NCBI GenBank assembly: GCA_030603665.1
Contig: JAUVXJ010000004.1
Coordinates: 124,001-188,000, forward strand
DNA from: Chloroflexota bacterium
Lineage (GTDB): Bacteria; Chloroflexota; Anaerolineae; UBA7937; B3-Chlor
DNA length: 64,000 nucleotides
Reading direction: 5' to 3'
Part shown: positions 17,505 to 27,028 of the stretch, piece by piece
Position numbering within the stretch: the first letter of the stretch is position 1
Layout of the letters: every line of letters starts with the position of its first letter
Position numbers and translations under genes: made by a program
The notes under the pieces: generated by a model
Databases searched by the model: none
Told to the model about the DNA's origin: nothing
Seen by the model: the letters and a program-made list of their open reading frames with translations, nothing else

Positions 17505-18419
17505 ATGAAAAGAAGAGCCACGCTACTGATCCTGACACTGACCCTCACTGTACTCGCAGTTGGGTGCGCAATGTCGGCGCCGGCGCCGATTTCCATGGGC
17601 GGAGCAGACGAGAGAGCCGCCGAGTTCGCTGCCGCTCCCGCTCCGGCTCCTGGGGAGCCTGCCATGGAGGTGGAGGAAGTGTCTGTCTCGGCGGCACAGG
17701 ATGTGGTCAGCGACCGCATGATCGTGCGGACGGCCAATCTGGCGCTGCTGGTGGAGGATACCGAGGAGACGCTGGAGGACATCGAGCGTCTAGCCACCCA
17801 GCTAGAAGGGTACATATCTGACCTCCAAACCTGGCGGCAGAACGATCAGTTGGCCGGGATCGTCACTTTGCGCATCCCCGCATCATCCTTCGACCAGGCA
17901 CGGGAGCGGATCAAGGAACTGGCTATCGAGGTGGAGAGTGAGAACGTATCCGGTCAGGACGTTACAGAGGAGTACGTCGACCTAGAGGCTCGCCTGCGCA
18001 ATCTGGAGGTGGCCGAAGAGGAGCTCTTGGAGCTGCTGGACTCCGCTCAGGAGACCCACAAAGACGCCGAGAGCATACTGGCTATCTACCGGGAGATAAC
18101 CAACGTCAGGCAGCAGATCGAGCAGATCACTGGTCGGATGAACTACCTTGAGAACGCCTCGAGCCTTGCCACCCTGACCGTCAATCTCACACCTGAAGAG
18201 ATCGATGAGCCGGTTGTGGAGCCAGGTTGGGAGCCCCTGAGCCGAGCCAGGGACGCGCTCCGGACACTGGTCAATGCCCTCAAGTTCCTGGCGGATGTGC
18301 TGATCTGGGTGGTGTTGTTCTTCCTGCCGCTGGCGGCCATTCTCTGCCTACCCTTGGTCTTGGTTTGGCTGATCTGGTACCTGTGGCGGCGCCGAAAGAG
18401 GCGGAAGAAGGCGGAGTAG
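17505..18419 (+). CDS. DUF4349 lipoprotein
   Basis: Start at 17505 follows GAGGAGGCC. The 304-residue protein has a lipobox (LAVGCA, Cys22), an Ala/Pro-rich linker, a domain with MIVRTANLALLVEDTEETLEDIE, a coiled-coil region (about 160-220: EEYVDLEARLRNLEVAEEELLELL), and a C-terminal membrane helix (about 270-295) ending in a basic RRRKRRKK stop-transfer cluster. This is the DUF4349 architecture of envelope proteins of unknown function. A lipid anchor and a C-terminal helix would tether it twice to the outer face of the membrane. Confidence 0.85.
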   Translation: MKRRATLLILTLTLTVLAVGCAMSAPAPISMGGADERAAEFAAAPAPAPGEPAMEVEEVSVSAAQDVVSDRMIVRTANLALLVEDTEETLEDIERLATQLEGYISDLQTWRQNDQLAGIVTLRIPASSFDQARERIKELAIEVESENVSGQDVTEEYVDLEARLRNLEVAEEELLELLDSAQETHKDAESILAIYREITNVRQQIEQITGRMNYLENASSLATLTVNLTPEEIDEPVVEPGWEPLSRARDALRTLVNALKFLADVLIWVVLFFLPLAAILCLPLVLVWLIWYLWRRRKRRKKAE

Positions 18420-18431
18420 CTCCGATAACAA

Positions 18432-18459
18432 AAGGGGCGCGGTGGCAGCCGCGCCCCTT
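18432..18459 (-). terminator. Bidirectional-capable terminator between DUF4349 gene and the cNMP/PH gene
   Basis: AAGGGGCGCGG and CCGCGCCCCTT form a perfect 11-bp stem with a six-base loop. On the minus strand the stem is followed by TTGTTATC, so it most clearly ends the uvrC operon; on the plus strand no T-run follows. Confidence 0.75.
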
Positions 18460-18475
18460 CTGAGTTCAACGATTT

Positions 18476-20569
18476 CTATTCGCTCCCGTCGTCCGGCGTG
18501 TCCCCTTCTTCCCTCGCCAGGTCCGAGTAGGTGGCAAACCAGTCAAGAAGCTCGTCGGACCTGCCTTCTCTCTGCCGCTGTCTCTCTCCTTCCCGAAAGG
18601 CATCCATTCTGGCGAAGACTTCTTCCTGGACACGGCGAGGCTGGTGAACCCAGGAGAAGGTGAAGACCGCTTCCCGGCCAGCGGTTTCGATGACTACGTT
18701 TCCGTAGTCGAGCAGGTTGGCGATCGGGCCCGGAATCTCGTACCCGATGTCCTGAATCATGGAGAGACGCGCCTCTTTGCGCTCTTCTCGCAGGCCCAGC
18801 GGCAACCTCTCTACATCTATGATGCGGTCATCGGTGAGTTGGTACACGTCGTTGCGCCAGTCCTCGTATCTGAACCAGACGAGGAAAAGACCCAGCGGGA
18901 TTCCGAGCAGCAATGCACCCCAAAAGAGGCCTTCAAACCGGGGAGGAGGCGCCGCCAGGTCCATCGTAGCCGCAATAGCTAGCTGGACCAGGATGAGAAG
19001 CAGGATGGCTGGACCTGCTGCCCTGTCCACCAGCCTGAACCAGTGCTTCCGCCACGTGACCACACCGTGTTCCTCTGTGCGCATCTGGGGTATGAGGTAG
19101 GCCCGAAGCGCGCTCAGGGGATGGCGCATCGGAGTTTCCTCGGGTTGACCTGAGGGTGGAATGCTGGACGCCACGGCACGCTGCAGCTGCTCGTCGTCCA
19201 GAGGGAGTGGCGCCTCTTGCTCGACCTGGCCCAGTTCCATTTGTAGCCTGCGACGGATGGCGTCTCTATGGCCGACTTGGTCACCGGCCTTGATGCGCTC
19301 CAGTTGATCGAAAAGCTTGTCCCTGATCCAAGAGGCATTGCCCACCGTTCTGAAGATCACCTGCCCCTTGGCACCGGCGGTCTGGATGCCGAGATCGTTG
19401 AAGCCGAGCAGCCTCCCAACGACGCTGGGCATCACGATGGAGATGTCCTGGATGTTCTCCAGGGGAGCCTCGTCGCGGGATTCGTGCAAGAGGATGGTCT
19501 TCTCTAGGTGTACCACTCGCTTGTTGGTAACGATGTAGTGGTCGTTCCGCCAGTCGAGCCACAGCCAGAATACAAGTCCCACAGCGCCGGCAGCGACGAG
19601 AGCGCACGCAGCGTACGCCCAGACGGCGCTCCAGTCCAACGCACGGGCGAGAGCCAGTATCGCTGCCAGGCACACCAGAGGAAAGACGAGAACCCAGAGG
19701 CTACGCACGAAGGCGTATGGGTGCTTACGGGTCAGTGAGATGAGAACTTCTCCTTCGCGCTGCCAGGGAAAGCGCTTGTGGAGCATCAGTTCACGCGCAT
19801 CCGCCTCCAGGCCGAGGGCTTTTCTCACAGACGGAAGGTCCTTCACCAGTCTGTCGAAATCCCTCTTGTTCAAGTAGAACAACCTGGTATCCTCCGAGGC
19901 GCGCACGCTTGTCTCTCTAGGCCGACCCGTGAGCAGCGAGCGCTCTCCAAAGAAATCGCCAGCAAACAACTGTGCGAGGGGCTGATCGTCTCCCTGCCCT
20001 TCGCCCATGAGCAGCACGACACGGCCCGACTCCACGATGTAGAAAGTGTTGCTCAGCTCTCCCTGGCGGTAGATCGTGTTTCCCTGCCGATAGCTAGCGC
20101 GCCCCATGGTCACCGCGATGCGCTGCAGATCATCAGCGGATAATTTGCTGAGCACGGGTACTTCTCCGAGGCGTTCCATCGCGTGCAGGGACAGCGCTTC
20201 GCGCAGATCGGGGTGACGCTCGATCAGCCCGTCAAAGTCCCGTTTTTCCAGGTAGAGCAACACTGCGGCTTCTTCAACGTCAACCGTCACGTCGCGTCTT
20301 TCGGCAGTCAACAAAGAGTGGGCTCCAAACGAGTCCCCAGCCTGGAGGTAGTTGAGAACCCTTCGATGCCCCTTCTCATCGCGGGTCCAGACCTTCAGCC
20401 GTCCAGAAGCGACCAGATAGAAGCTGGAGTCCGGATCGCCCTCGCGATAGATCGTGCTCCGCGTGCGGTCTGACCTGCTCTTGAGCAACCCGGCGAGCCG
20501 ATCCAGGTCCTCACGGGGCAGATGACCGAAGAGACTGGTCTTTCTCAGCAGACCTACTCGGTCTTCCAT
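18476..20569 (-). CDS. Membrane protein with two cyclic-nucleotide-binding domains and two YdbS-like PH domains
   Basis: The 697-residue protein starts with two CAP-like cNMP-binding domains (about 5-125 and 132-250), each with a phosphate-cassette-like region (GDSFGAHSLLTAERRDVTV; GDFFGERSLLTGRPRETSV). The second holds a canonical GE...R pattern; in the first the cassette has GAH instead of GE, so its ligand binding is doubtful. Then come two repeats of a membrane-helix pair followed by a bPH2 domain (WRNDHYIVTNKRVVHLEK; WRNDVYQLTDDRIIDVER). This combination is uncommon. It is nine bases downstream of uvrC and shares its transcript. Role unknown; it could couple cNMP level to an envelope process. 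Confidence 0.8.
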   Translation of the reverse strand: MEDRVGLLRKTSLFGHLPREDLDRLAGLLKSRSDRTRSTIYREGDPDSSFYLVASGRLKVWTRDEKGHRRVLNYLQAGDSFGAHSLLTAERRDVTVDVEEAAVLLYLEKRDFDGLIERHPDLREALSLHAMERLGEVPVLSKLSADDLQRIAVTMGRASYRQGNTIYRQGELSNTFYIVESGRVVLLMGEGQGDDQPLAQLFAGDFFGERSLLTGRPRETSVRASEDTRLFYLNKRDFDRLVKDLPSVRKALGLEADARELMLHKRFPWQREGEVLISLTRKHPYAFVRSLWVLVFPLVCLAAILALARALDWSAVWAYAACALVAAGAVGLVFWLWLDWRNDHYIVTNKRVVHLEKTILLHESRDEAPLENIQDISIVMPSVVGRLLGFNDLGIQTAGAKGQVIFRTVGNASWIRDKLFDQLERIKAGDQVGHRDAIRRRLQMELGQVEQEAPLPLDDEQLQRAVASSIPPSGQPEETPMRHPLSALRAYLIPQMRTEEHGVVTWRKHWFRLVDRAAGPAILLLILVQLAIAATMDLAAPPPRFEGLFWGALLLGIPLGLFLVWFRYEDWRNDVYQLTDDRIIDVERLPLGLREERKEARLSMIQDIGYEIPGPIANLLDYGNVVIETAGREAVFTFSWVHQPRRVQEEVFARMDAFREGERQRQREGRSDELLDWFATYSDLAREEGDTPDDGSE

Positions 20570-20578
20570 GAAGATCTC

Positions 20579-22408
20579 CTAGAAGGCATCTTTCACCCTG
20601 CGAGCCACAGTCTTGTTCATCCCTTCCACCGAGACCAGGTCGTCCAGAGTCGCCCTGCGGATGGCCTCGACTGAGCCGAAACGCTTCAAGAGCGCGCGCC
20701 GACGGCTCGGTCCAATTCCTGGGACTTCCTCCAGGACGGAACTCAGACTCTGACTTCGGCGAAGCCCTTTGTGGTATGCGATGGCAAAGCGATGAGCCTC
20801 GTCGCGCACACGCTGCATGAGCTGGAGTCCCGGTGAATCCAGTGGGAGGGTAACGGGATCGGACTTTCCCGGCGTGAAGATTTCCTCGTGTGCTTTGGCG
20901 AGACCCACCGTGGGCACGCCCTCCAGCCCATACTCCTCCAGCACCTCCAGGACTGCATTGAGTTGACCCTTGCCGCCATCTACGACTATCAGGTCAGGGA
21001 GCTGAGACCACCCATCCTCCGCCTCCGCCTCGCGCACGATCGCTCTCTTGAACCGGCGCCGCAGGACCTCCTGCATCATGGCGTAGTCGTCGGGTCGTTG
21101 GACCGCCCGGATCTTGAAGCGGCGATACTCACTCTTTGCAGGCATCCCCTCGGCGAACACAACCATGCTGCCCGTGGCAGCTACTCCCTGGAGGTTCGAG
21201 ATGTCGTAGGCTTCTATGCGCAGCGGAGGTGCATCGAGACTTAACTGTGACTGCAGGTCGCTAAGGCCCGCTATCGCCCGGTCCTTCTCAATCTGCTCTC
21301 GGGCCATGAGGTGGGTGAGGGTTTCGCGGGCGTTCTCTTCCACCATTTCCACCAACTTGCGCTTCTGCCCTCGGCGCGGCACCCTTAGAGTGATCTTTCC
21401 GGAGCGCTTGTCTCCGAGCCACTGCTCGATGATGTGAGCTTCCCCTATCTCGTCCGGCAGTAGGATCTCAGGGGGAATGTGCGCGGCGTGATTGTAGAAC
21501 TGCTTGATGAAGGAGGTGACTATCTCCGGTGGTTCCGCATCGCCAGTCCCCTCCATCAGGAAGTACTCATGGCCGATCAGTTTGCCGCGGCGCACGAAGA
21601 AGACCTGTACGCAGATTTCACCGTCTTCCCTGGCGAAGGCGATGGCATCCTGGTCCACCTGCGAGGGGGAGACCACCCTCTGGCGCTCAATGACCTGCTC
21701 AACGGCGTCGATCTGATCTCTCAGACTTGCTGCACGCTCGAACTCCATTCGCTCCGCGGCAGACTCCATCCCCTGCCTCAGGGAAGCTATGATCTCATCG
21801 CTCTTACCCTCCAGGAAAAGGCATATCTGGTGCATCATGTCCCGGTACTCTTGTTTGGAGACAGCTCCAATGCAAGGTCCCAGGCATCGCCCGATGTGGT
21901 AATACAGGCAGGCACGATCGTCGGTGCCCGTGATCTTCCTCTTGCAGGTTAGATAGGGAAAGATGCGCCGCAGCAGATCCATGGTCTGGCGCATGGCCGA
22001 ACTGGACGTGTACGGTCCGAAGTACCGCGCGCCATCGGACTGCATGCGTCGCACCACTGTGACCCGTGGGAAGTCCTCTTGCCAGGTGATCTTGATGTAG
22101 GGATATCGCTTGTCATCTTTGAGGCGTACGTTGAAGTGAGGGCGGTGTTTCTTGATGAGATTGTTTTCGAGAATTAGGGCTTCTACTTCAGACCCGGTGA
22201 CGACGAAGTCGAGGTTGGCCACGTTCTCCACCAGGCGGCACACTCTCGGTGAGCGGGTCGCCGAGGTCTGGAAGTAGGAGCGCAACCGGCTGCGGAGGTT
22301 GACCGCTTTTCCCACGTAGAGGACTTCGTCGGCCTCTCCCTTCATCAGGTAGACGCCTGGCCGGGTAGGTATGGAACTGAGTCTTTCCTTGATATCGGGG
22401 ATAGGCAT
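20579..22408 (-). CDS. uvrC: Excinuclease ABC subunit C
   Basis: A full-length 609-residue UvrC. Order: GIY-YIG nuclease domain at the N-terminus (GVYLMKGEADEVLYVGKA), UVR/UvrB-binding motif near 205-240, the RNase H-like second nuclease domain (IEAYDISNLQG, VVDGGKGQLN), and C-terminal helix-hairpin-helix DNA-binding repeats (EEVPGIGPSRRRALLKRF). It makes the two incisions around damaged bases in nucleotide excision repair with UvrA and UvrB, neither of which is in the window. Promoter is strong and close by. Confidence 0.97.
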   Translation of the reverse strand: MPIPDIKERLSSIPTRPGVYLMKGEADEVLYVGKAVNLRSRLRSYFQTSATRSPRVCRLVENVANLDFVVTGSEVEALILENNLIKKHRPHFNVRLKDDKRYPYIKITWQEDFPRVTVVRRMQSDGARYFGPYTSSSAMRQTMDLLRRIFPYLTCKRKITGTDDRACLYYHIGRCLGPCIGAVSKQEYRDMMHQICLFLEGKSDEIIASLRQGMESAAERMEFERAASLRDQIDAVEQVIERQRVVSPSQVDQDAIAFAREDGEICVQVFFVRRGKLIGHEYFLMEGTGDAEPPEIVTSFIKQFYNHAAHIPPEILLPDEIGEAHIIEQWLGDKRSGKITLRVPRRGQKRKLVEMVEENARETLTHLMAREQIEKDRAIAGLSDLQSQLSLDAPPLRIEAYDISNLQGVAATGSMVVFAEGMPAKSEYRRFKIRAVQRPDDYAMMQEVLRRRFKRAIVREAEAEDGWSQLPDLIVVDGGKGQLNAVLEVLEEYGLEGVPTVGLAKAHEEIFTPGKSDPVTLPLDSPGLQLMQRVRDEAHRFAIAYHKGLRRSQSLSSVLEEVPGIGPSRRRALLKRFGSVEAIRRATLDDLVSVEGMNKTVARRVKDAF

Positions 22409-22469
22409 CTGAACGCGCTCCGCCCGATAGGGGGCGTTAGCTCAACTCGGCTCTATGCTGCTGTACCCA

Positions 22470-22498
22470 ATTGTATACAGGGCCAGCCGTGGTGTCAA
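22470..22498 (-). promoter_or_regulatory. Near-consensus promoter of the uvrC operon
   Basis: Minus strand TTGACA (22493-22498), 17-base spacer, TACAAT (22470-22475). The transcript would start about 55 bases before the uvrC ATG. No LexA-like operator was recognised. The interval 22499-22812 has no gene I can support. Confidence 0.82.
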
Positions 22499-22812
22499 CT
22501 CCGTTGCGCGCCAGTTTTTCGAGTAGGCCAGAGGATTGCGGAGATGGTGGACTCCATGCGCTCTGGTCTCCCCAATCATATCCTGAGCAGGACGTATGGT
22601 CGAGCAAGCGGAGATCCGGCAACCCCGATACCGGGGGTGTCAGAGCCGGGGCGGCACGCCACTGGATGGAGCACCACTGGTCACGGCCATCGATGAACTC
22701 AGCCTGGTTGTACCGCAGCGCATCCCTGGAGAAGAAGTAGCGGGCTGCCTATCTGCGCACCCTGTTGCACAGCAGAGTGGCAGCTTGCGTCAACATGTGC
22801 TGCGAAGGGCTT

Positions 22813-22841
22813 TTGCTGCGGGTGACCACTTGTGATAGAAT
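22813..22841 (+). promoter_or_regulatory. Promoter of the Wzz-like gene
   Basis: TTGCTG (22813-22818), 17 bases, TAGAAT (22836-22841) with TGA immediately before. About 70 bases upstream of the ATG at 22915. Confidence 0.55.
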
Positions 22842-22914
22842 AGCGCGATAGGTGGCCAGACCCGGCAGGGACGAACCTGACGAACCGGCTCCAGTATGTC
22901 GCCAGGAGGCGAGA

Positions 22915-23634
22915 ATGGAATTGAAGCAGTATCTCAGGGTGCTCCTGAGCAAGTGGTGGGTGATTGCGCTGGCCTGTGTGATCACGGTAACCAGCGCGGT
23001 GATCTTCAGCGAGATTCAACCGCCCATCTATCGCTCTTCTGCTATTCTGCAAGTGATCCCGGCTAGATACGACTACGGCCTCACTCTGGCAGCTGAACAG
23101 CTTCTGAGGCAGTTTGCGAACCAGATACATACCACAACCATGGCTCAGCAGGTGATAGACGAACTACAGCTTGACATAAGCATGGACAAACTGCTCGCTG
23201 ACGTGACTGTGGCGCCCATACCGGAAGATTTCCTGATTCAGATAGACGCTGACAGGCCCAATCCCGAGGAGGCGCGTGACGTGGCCAGCACATTTGCTCA
23301 CAACTTCGTGGCCTTCCACGCAGCACAGCTACTGGACATAGATCGCCGGGACCGGGTGCAGATACTGATTCTTGAGGATGCGAGGTACGGCTGGGTGCAT
23401 TGGCCCAAGACCAGGACTCTGGCGGTAGCAGGAGGGGTGCTGGGGTTGCTGATAGGACTCTTGCTGGCCTTCGGGCTCGAGTATTTGCAGTCGGATGTGC
23501 TCCGATCCTCAGAAGACGTGGAGCGACATGTGGGGGTTGTGGTGCTGGGCGCCATTCCCATCATAGGCGGTGGCGATGGCGAATCAAGGCGAGATGGCAG
23601 AACAAGGCGCTTCGCCCTGTTCAAGGCGAGGTAG
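22915..23634 (+). CDS. Wzz-type polysaccharide co-polymerase / chain length regulator
   Basis: Start at 22915 follows AGGAGGCGAG. The 239-residue protein has an N-terminal membrane helix after a short basic end (LRVLLSKWWVIALACVITVTSA), a Wzz motif around PIYRSSAILQV, a periplasmic or extracellular domain, a second membrane helix (about 170-190, AGGVLGLLIGLLLAFGLEYL), then a cytoplasmic tail (SSEDVERHVGVVVLGAIP). This is the adaptor half of the tyrosine-kinase/adaptor pairs controlling exopolysaccharide export. It likely interacts with the kinase-like protein encoded next. Confidence 0.88.
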   Translation: MELKQYLRVLLSKWWVIALACVITVTSAVIFSEIQPPIYRSSAILQVIPARYDYGLTLAAEQLLRQFANQIHTTTMAQQVIDELQLDISMDKLLADVTVAPIPEDFLIQIDADRPNPEEARDVASTFAHNFVAFHAAQLLDIDRRDRVQILILEDARYGWVHWPKTRTLAVAGGVLGLLIGLLLAFGLEYLQSDVLRSSEDVERHVGVVVLGAIPIIGGGDGESRRDGRTRRFALFKAR

Positions 23635-23679
23635 ATCATGGTGCCGTTAGGCCGTGTGCACCGGGGCGCTCACTAGTGG

Positions 23680-23708
23680 TTGCCGCACCGTCAGCGGGGC
23701 TATATAAT
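23680..23708 (+). promoter_or_regulatory. Promoter of the Wzc-like kinase and sugar nucleotide genes
   Basis: TTGCCG (23680-23685), exactly 17 bases, then TATAAT (23703-23708). It lies 36 bases before the ATG of the 23744 gene, so the kinase and following genes can be transcribed apart from wzz. Confidence 0.72.
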
Positions 23709-23743
23709 CATCTGTTGCTCACTGATAGCGGAGGAGTAGTATC

Positions 23744-24436
23744 ATGGCTGTGAACAGCCGTTCGGATAGCTTGGTCACGTTGACCAACCCACGGGCACCG
23801 GTCAGCGAGGCGTACCGCACGTTGCGGACCAATCTTGAGTTCTCTAGCTTGGACAAGCCCATCAAGACTTTGGTCGTTACATCCCCTGGACCGGAGGAGG
23901 GGAAGTCCACAACCCTTGCCAACCTGGCAGTGACGCTGGCTCAGGCTGAGAAACAGGTCATCCTGGTGGATTGTGACTTGCGACGTCCATCGCAGCATGA
24001 GCTTTTTGGCTTGAGCAATAGCGTCGGTCTGACGACCATGGTCGTCGATGATGAGACGATGAAGAAGCCGCCCCTGTTCGACACTGAGGTGGCGGGGTTG
24101 CGGCTTCTGCCCAGCGGCCCGTTGCCCCCCAACCCGTCAGAACTAGTGGGATCCCGTCGAATGGCGGAGATCATAGCGCTGCTGTCTGAGCAGGCTGATA
24201 TCGTGCTCTTCGATGCGCCTCCCGTCATCGCCGTGACCGATGCAGCTGTTCTTGCCTCACGGGTCGACGGGGTGCTGCTGGTTGTCAAGGCTGGAGGGAC
24301 CAAGCGGGATCAAGCACGGAAGGCCAAGGCCTTGCTGGACAAGGTGAATGCCCATCTGGTGGGAGCTGTCCTCAACAACGTCAAGATGGATACCAGTTAT
24401 TATCGGTACTACGCCGGGCAAGAGAGCACCCGATAG
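23744..24436 (+). CDS. BY-kinase of the CpsD/CapB type (capsular polysaccharide tyrosine autokinase)
   Basis: The 230-residue cytoplasmic ATPase has Walker A GPEEGKSTT, Walker A' VILVDCDLRRP, and Walker B IVLFDAPPV, and a Tyr-rich C-terminal cluster (SYYRYYAGQ) that is typical of autophosphorylated tails. These kinases, with a Wzz-like adaptor, control polysaccharide assembly and export. It is separate from the adaptor here as in Firmicutes. The stop is 20 bases before the rmlA-like start, indicating an operon. Confidence 0.92.
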   Translation: MAVNSRSDSLVTLTNPRAPVSEAYRTLRTNLEFSSLDKPIKTLVVTSPGPEEGKSTTLANLAVTLAQAEKQVILVDCDLRRPSQHELFGLSNSVGLTTMVVDDETMKKPPLFDTEVAGLRLLPSGPLPPNPSELVGSRRMAEIIALLSEQADIVLFDAPPVIAVTDAAVLASRVDGVLLVVKAGGTKRDQARKAKALLDKVNAHLVGAVLNNVKMDTSYYRYYAGQESTR

Positions 24437-24456
24437 AGTGCAGCAACGAGGGAGTG

Positions 24457-25521
24457 ATGAAGGCACTGATTCTGAGCGGCGGTAAGGGCACGCGCCTTTA
24501 CCCGATTACATATACCAGCGCCAAGCAACTGGTGCCTGTGGCCAATAGACCAGTCCTTTTTCGTGCCATTGATGCGATAGTCGAGGCAGGCATCACAGAT
24601 ATCGGAATCGTCGTTGGGGACACCGCTGCTGAGATCGAGGCAGCTGTTGGCGACGGCTCCGCGTGGGGAGCCACCATTGAGTACATAGAGCAGGAAGCCC
24701 CGTTGGGTCTGGCGCACGCGGTGTTGATCTCTGAGAATTTCCTGCGAGACGATAGGTTCGTGATGTTCTTGGGTGACAATGTCTTGGAGGGAGGCATTGC
24801 GGATCTGGTCCGGCAGTTCTCGGACAGCGAATGGAACTCGCAGATTGTTCTCACCAGAGTACCCGATCCTCAGCACTTCGGCGTGGCTGAACTGAGGAAC
24901 GGTCAGGTTGTGAGACTGATTGAGAAGCCGAAGGACCCGCCGAGCGATCTGGCCCTGGTGGGCATCTATATGTTCGACGCGCACATCTTCGAGGCAGCCA
25001 AGAGCATCAAGCCCTCTTGGAGAGGCGAACTGGAGATTACGGATGCGATCCAGTATCTGGTAGACCATGGATACAAAGTATTCCCCTATGTCCATGAGGG
25101 ATGGTGGATTGACACAGGCAAGAAGAAGGACATGTTGGACTGCAACCGCCTGCTTCTGGAGAACATGACATCTCAAAACCTGGGGACGGTGGATGAGAAG
25201 TCGAACCTGTCTGGACGCGTGATAATCGAGCGGGGCGCCAAGATCATCAACAGTACCATTCGCGGGCCGGCCATTATCGGGGAGAACAGCCGGATCGTGG
25301 ACGCCTACGTGGGCCCGTACACAGCTATATATCACGACGTTCTCGTGGAGAACAGCGAGGTGGAGCACTGCATCGTATTGGAGAACTCCAAGATCGTAGG
25401 CATCGGGGCGCGGATCGAGGACAGCTTGATCGGGCGCAATGTGGAGATCACACGCTCGCAGCTGAGGCCCAAAGCCTACAGGATGACCATAGGGGATAAC
25501 AGCCAGATCGGGATTCTTTAG
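24457..25521 (+). CDS. rmlA: Glucose-1-phosphate thymidylyltransferase, long form with beta-helix
   Basis: A 354-residue sugar nucleotidyltransferase. The N-terminus ALILSGGKGTRLYPIT is the nucleotide-binding G-loop, with KQLVPVANRP, EKPKDPPSD and a WWIDTGKKKD segment typical of RmlA. The last 110 residues form a left-handed beta-helix with hexapeptide-like repeats (IGENSRIVDAYVGPY). Long RmlA homologues make dTDP-glucose or related nucleotides. rmlB lies 2.1 kb downstream. GTG at 24454 precedes; I take the ATG. Confidence 0.88.
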   Translation: MKALILSGGKGTRLYPITYTSAKQLVPVANRPVLFRAIDAIVEAGITDIGIVVGDTAAEIEAAVGDGSAWGATIEYIEQEAPLGLAHAVLISENFLRDDRFVMFLGDNVLEGGIADLVRQFSDSEWNSQIVLTRVPDPQHFGVAELRNGQVVRLIEKPKDPPSDLALVGIYMFDAHIFEAAKSIKPSWRGELEITDAIQYLVDHGYKVFPYVHEGWWIDTGKKKDMLDCNRLLLENMTSQNLGTVDEKSNLSGRVIIERGAKIINSTIRGPAIIGENSRIVDAYVGPYTAIYHDVLVENSEVEHCIVLENSKIVGIGARIEDSLIGRNVEITRSQLRPKAYRMTIGDNSQIGIL

Positions 25522-25623
25522 CAGCGTTCCCGTAGCCGATCTTCTCACCGCAATACTGGAGGGCGCAAACGGCTTGTGTAGAGAAGGTAGCAGGCGTTCC
25601 TGGGGGATGAGAGAGTTGTCTAG

Positions 25624-27027
25624 ATGAAGGTTACCCTGGTTTGCAGCGGTGGGGGTGTAGACGGCTTCAACAGTGCAGGAAGGGGCATGTCCGGTGGCTG
25701 GATCGGTCATGGATTGGCCCTGCTCTCAGCCTGTGCCAAGGAAGCTGGGCATGAGGTCGATCTGATAGATCGACGAGCCCTCCGCGATTGGGATCATTTT
25801 CGCGAGGAGATCCGGAGCCGCGCTCCCGATGTGGTTGGGTTTGGCATGCTTAGCGTGGACTTCAACCCGGCCATGCGGGGAATCGAACTCGCCAAAGAGG
25901 TCAACCCCAACACAATCATCGTGACTGGGGGTCCTCACGCCACACTTGCCCCCGATGAGGTGTTGGACAGCCCCTTGGTGGATCACCTGGTCTTGGGTGA
26001 GGGCGAGACAACCTTCATAGAGATGCTTCGCCGGTTCGATCGGGGCGAGAAGGTCGAACGTGTGATCCAGGGGGAGAGGCCTGAACTGGACCGGCTGCCC
26101 TATGCAGATCGAGACATCTACCTAGACGAGTGGCGCAAGGCCGGCTATGACTATGATTCCCCAGAAGCTCCCCTCTCTGCGGAGACGCTTCCCCCTTTCG
26201 TGACCATCATTGCTGGAAGGGGGTGTCGGTATAACTGCAGCTTCTGCAAGCCCGGTGAAGACATCCTTTTCGGCAAAGGTGTGCGTCGAAGAAGCGTGTC
26301 GCATGTCATCGGAGAGCTGAAGCATTTGCGGGAGAAGTACCGCTTCAACACCCTGATGATCCACGACGACTGTCTCACTGAGGATCGTGACTGGGTCACT
26401 GCGTTTTGCGACGCCTACCAGGCAGAGGGGTTCACTCAGCCCTTCTGGTGCCAGGCGCGAGTCGACCACGTGGTCAGATACGAGGACATGATCCGAAGTA
26501 TGGCGCAAGTGGGACTGGCGGGTCTCTTCCTGGGTTTCGAGAGCGGGAGCGACCGCGTCCTCAAGTTCATCCGCAAGGGAACCACGTTGGCCAAGAACCT
26601 GGAGGCGGCACGCATCTGCCGCAAGTATGGGATTCGCATCTGGGCCAACTACATGCTGGGGCTACCCACGGAGACGGAAGAGGAGGTCAAAGACACGATC
26701 GCCATGCTGAAGGAGATCGATCCTGACTACTACAGCCCGGCATTCTACACCCCCTATCCGGGCAACGATCTCTACAACTATTGTATGGAGCACGACCTAT
26801 CACTCGTGAAGGATCACGATGGTTACAGCCGCAACCCTACCGAGCCCAAGATCAGAGGTCATAACCCCGAGTTTCTGAGATGGGCTCTGGAAGAATCGCA
26901 GCGCCGAACGCTGCGCAATCGGGTAGGGAGAAGGACGCGGTACCTTTGGCGCCGCTACGCGTCACCCGGCAAGGCAGTCTCCAAACTGGGCAGAATGGTG
27001 CGCGTTTCGTCCGGAGGGAGGGTGTGA
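25624..27027 (+). CDS. B12-binding-domain radical SAM protein
   Basis: The 467-residue protein has an N-terminal B12-binding Rossmann domain (about 1-150; GHEVDLIDRRAL, VTGGPHATLAPDEVL) that lacks the DxHxxG cobalt-ligand motif, then a radical SAM domain with the CxxxCxxC cluster at Cys201, Cys205 and Cys208 (GCRYNCSFC). The C-terminal portion contains SPAFYTPYPGNDLYNY typical of the family. Class B-type radical SAM enzymes of this kind methylate or rearrange unactivated carbons, often in glycolipid or secondary metabolite pathways. Its placement between rmlA and rmlB suggests sugar or lipid modification. ATG follows a gap with no clear promoter. Confidence 0.9.
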   Translation: MKVTLVCSGGGVDGFNSAGRGMSGGWIGHGLALLSACAKEAGHEVDLIDRRALRDWDHFREEIRSRAPDVVGFGMLSVDFNPAMRGIELAKEVNPNTIIVTGGPHATLAPDEVLDSPLVDHLVLGEGETTFIEMLRRFDRGEKVERVIQGERPELDRLPYADRDIYLDEWRKAGYDYDSPEAPLSAETLPPFVTIIAGRGCRYNCSFCKPGEDILFGKGVRRRSVSHVIGELKHLREKYRFNTLMIHDDCLTEDRDWVTAFCDAYQAEGFTQPFWCQARVDHVVRYEDMIRSMAQVGLAGLFLGFESGSDRVLKFIRKGTTLAKNLEAARICRKYGIRIWANYMLGLPTETEEEVKDTIAMLKEIDPDYYSPAFYTPYPGNDLYNYCMEHDLSLVKDHDGYSRNPTEPKIRGHNPEFLRWALEESQRRTLRNRVGRRTRYLWRRYASPGKAVSKLGRMVRVSSGGRV

Positions 27028-27028
27028 G

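Noticed and set aside
22437..22622. 61-residue minus-strand frame upstream of uvrC
   Set aside because: It contains the near-consensus uvrC promoter and has no motif or ribosome site.
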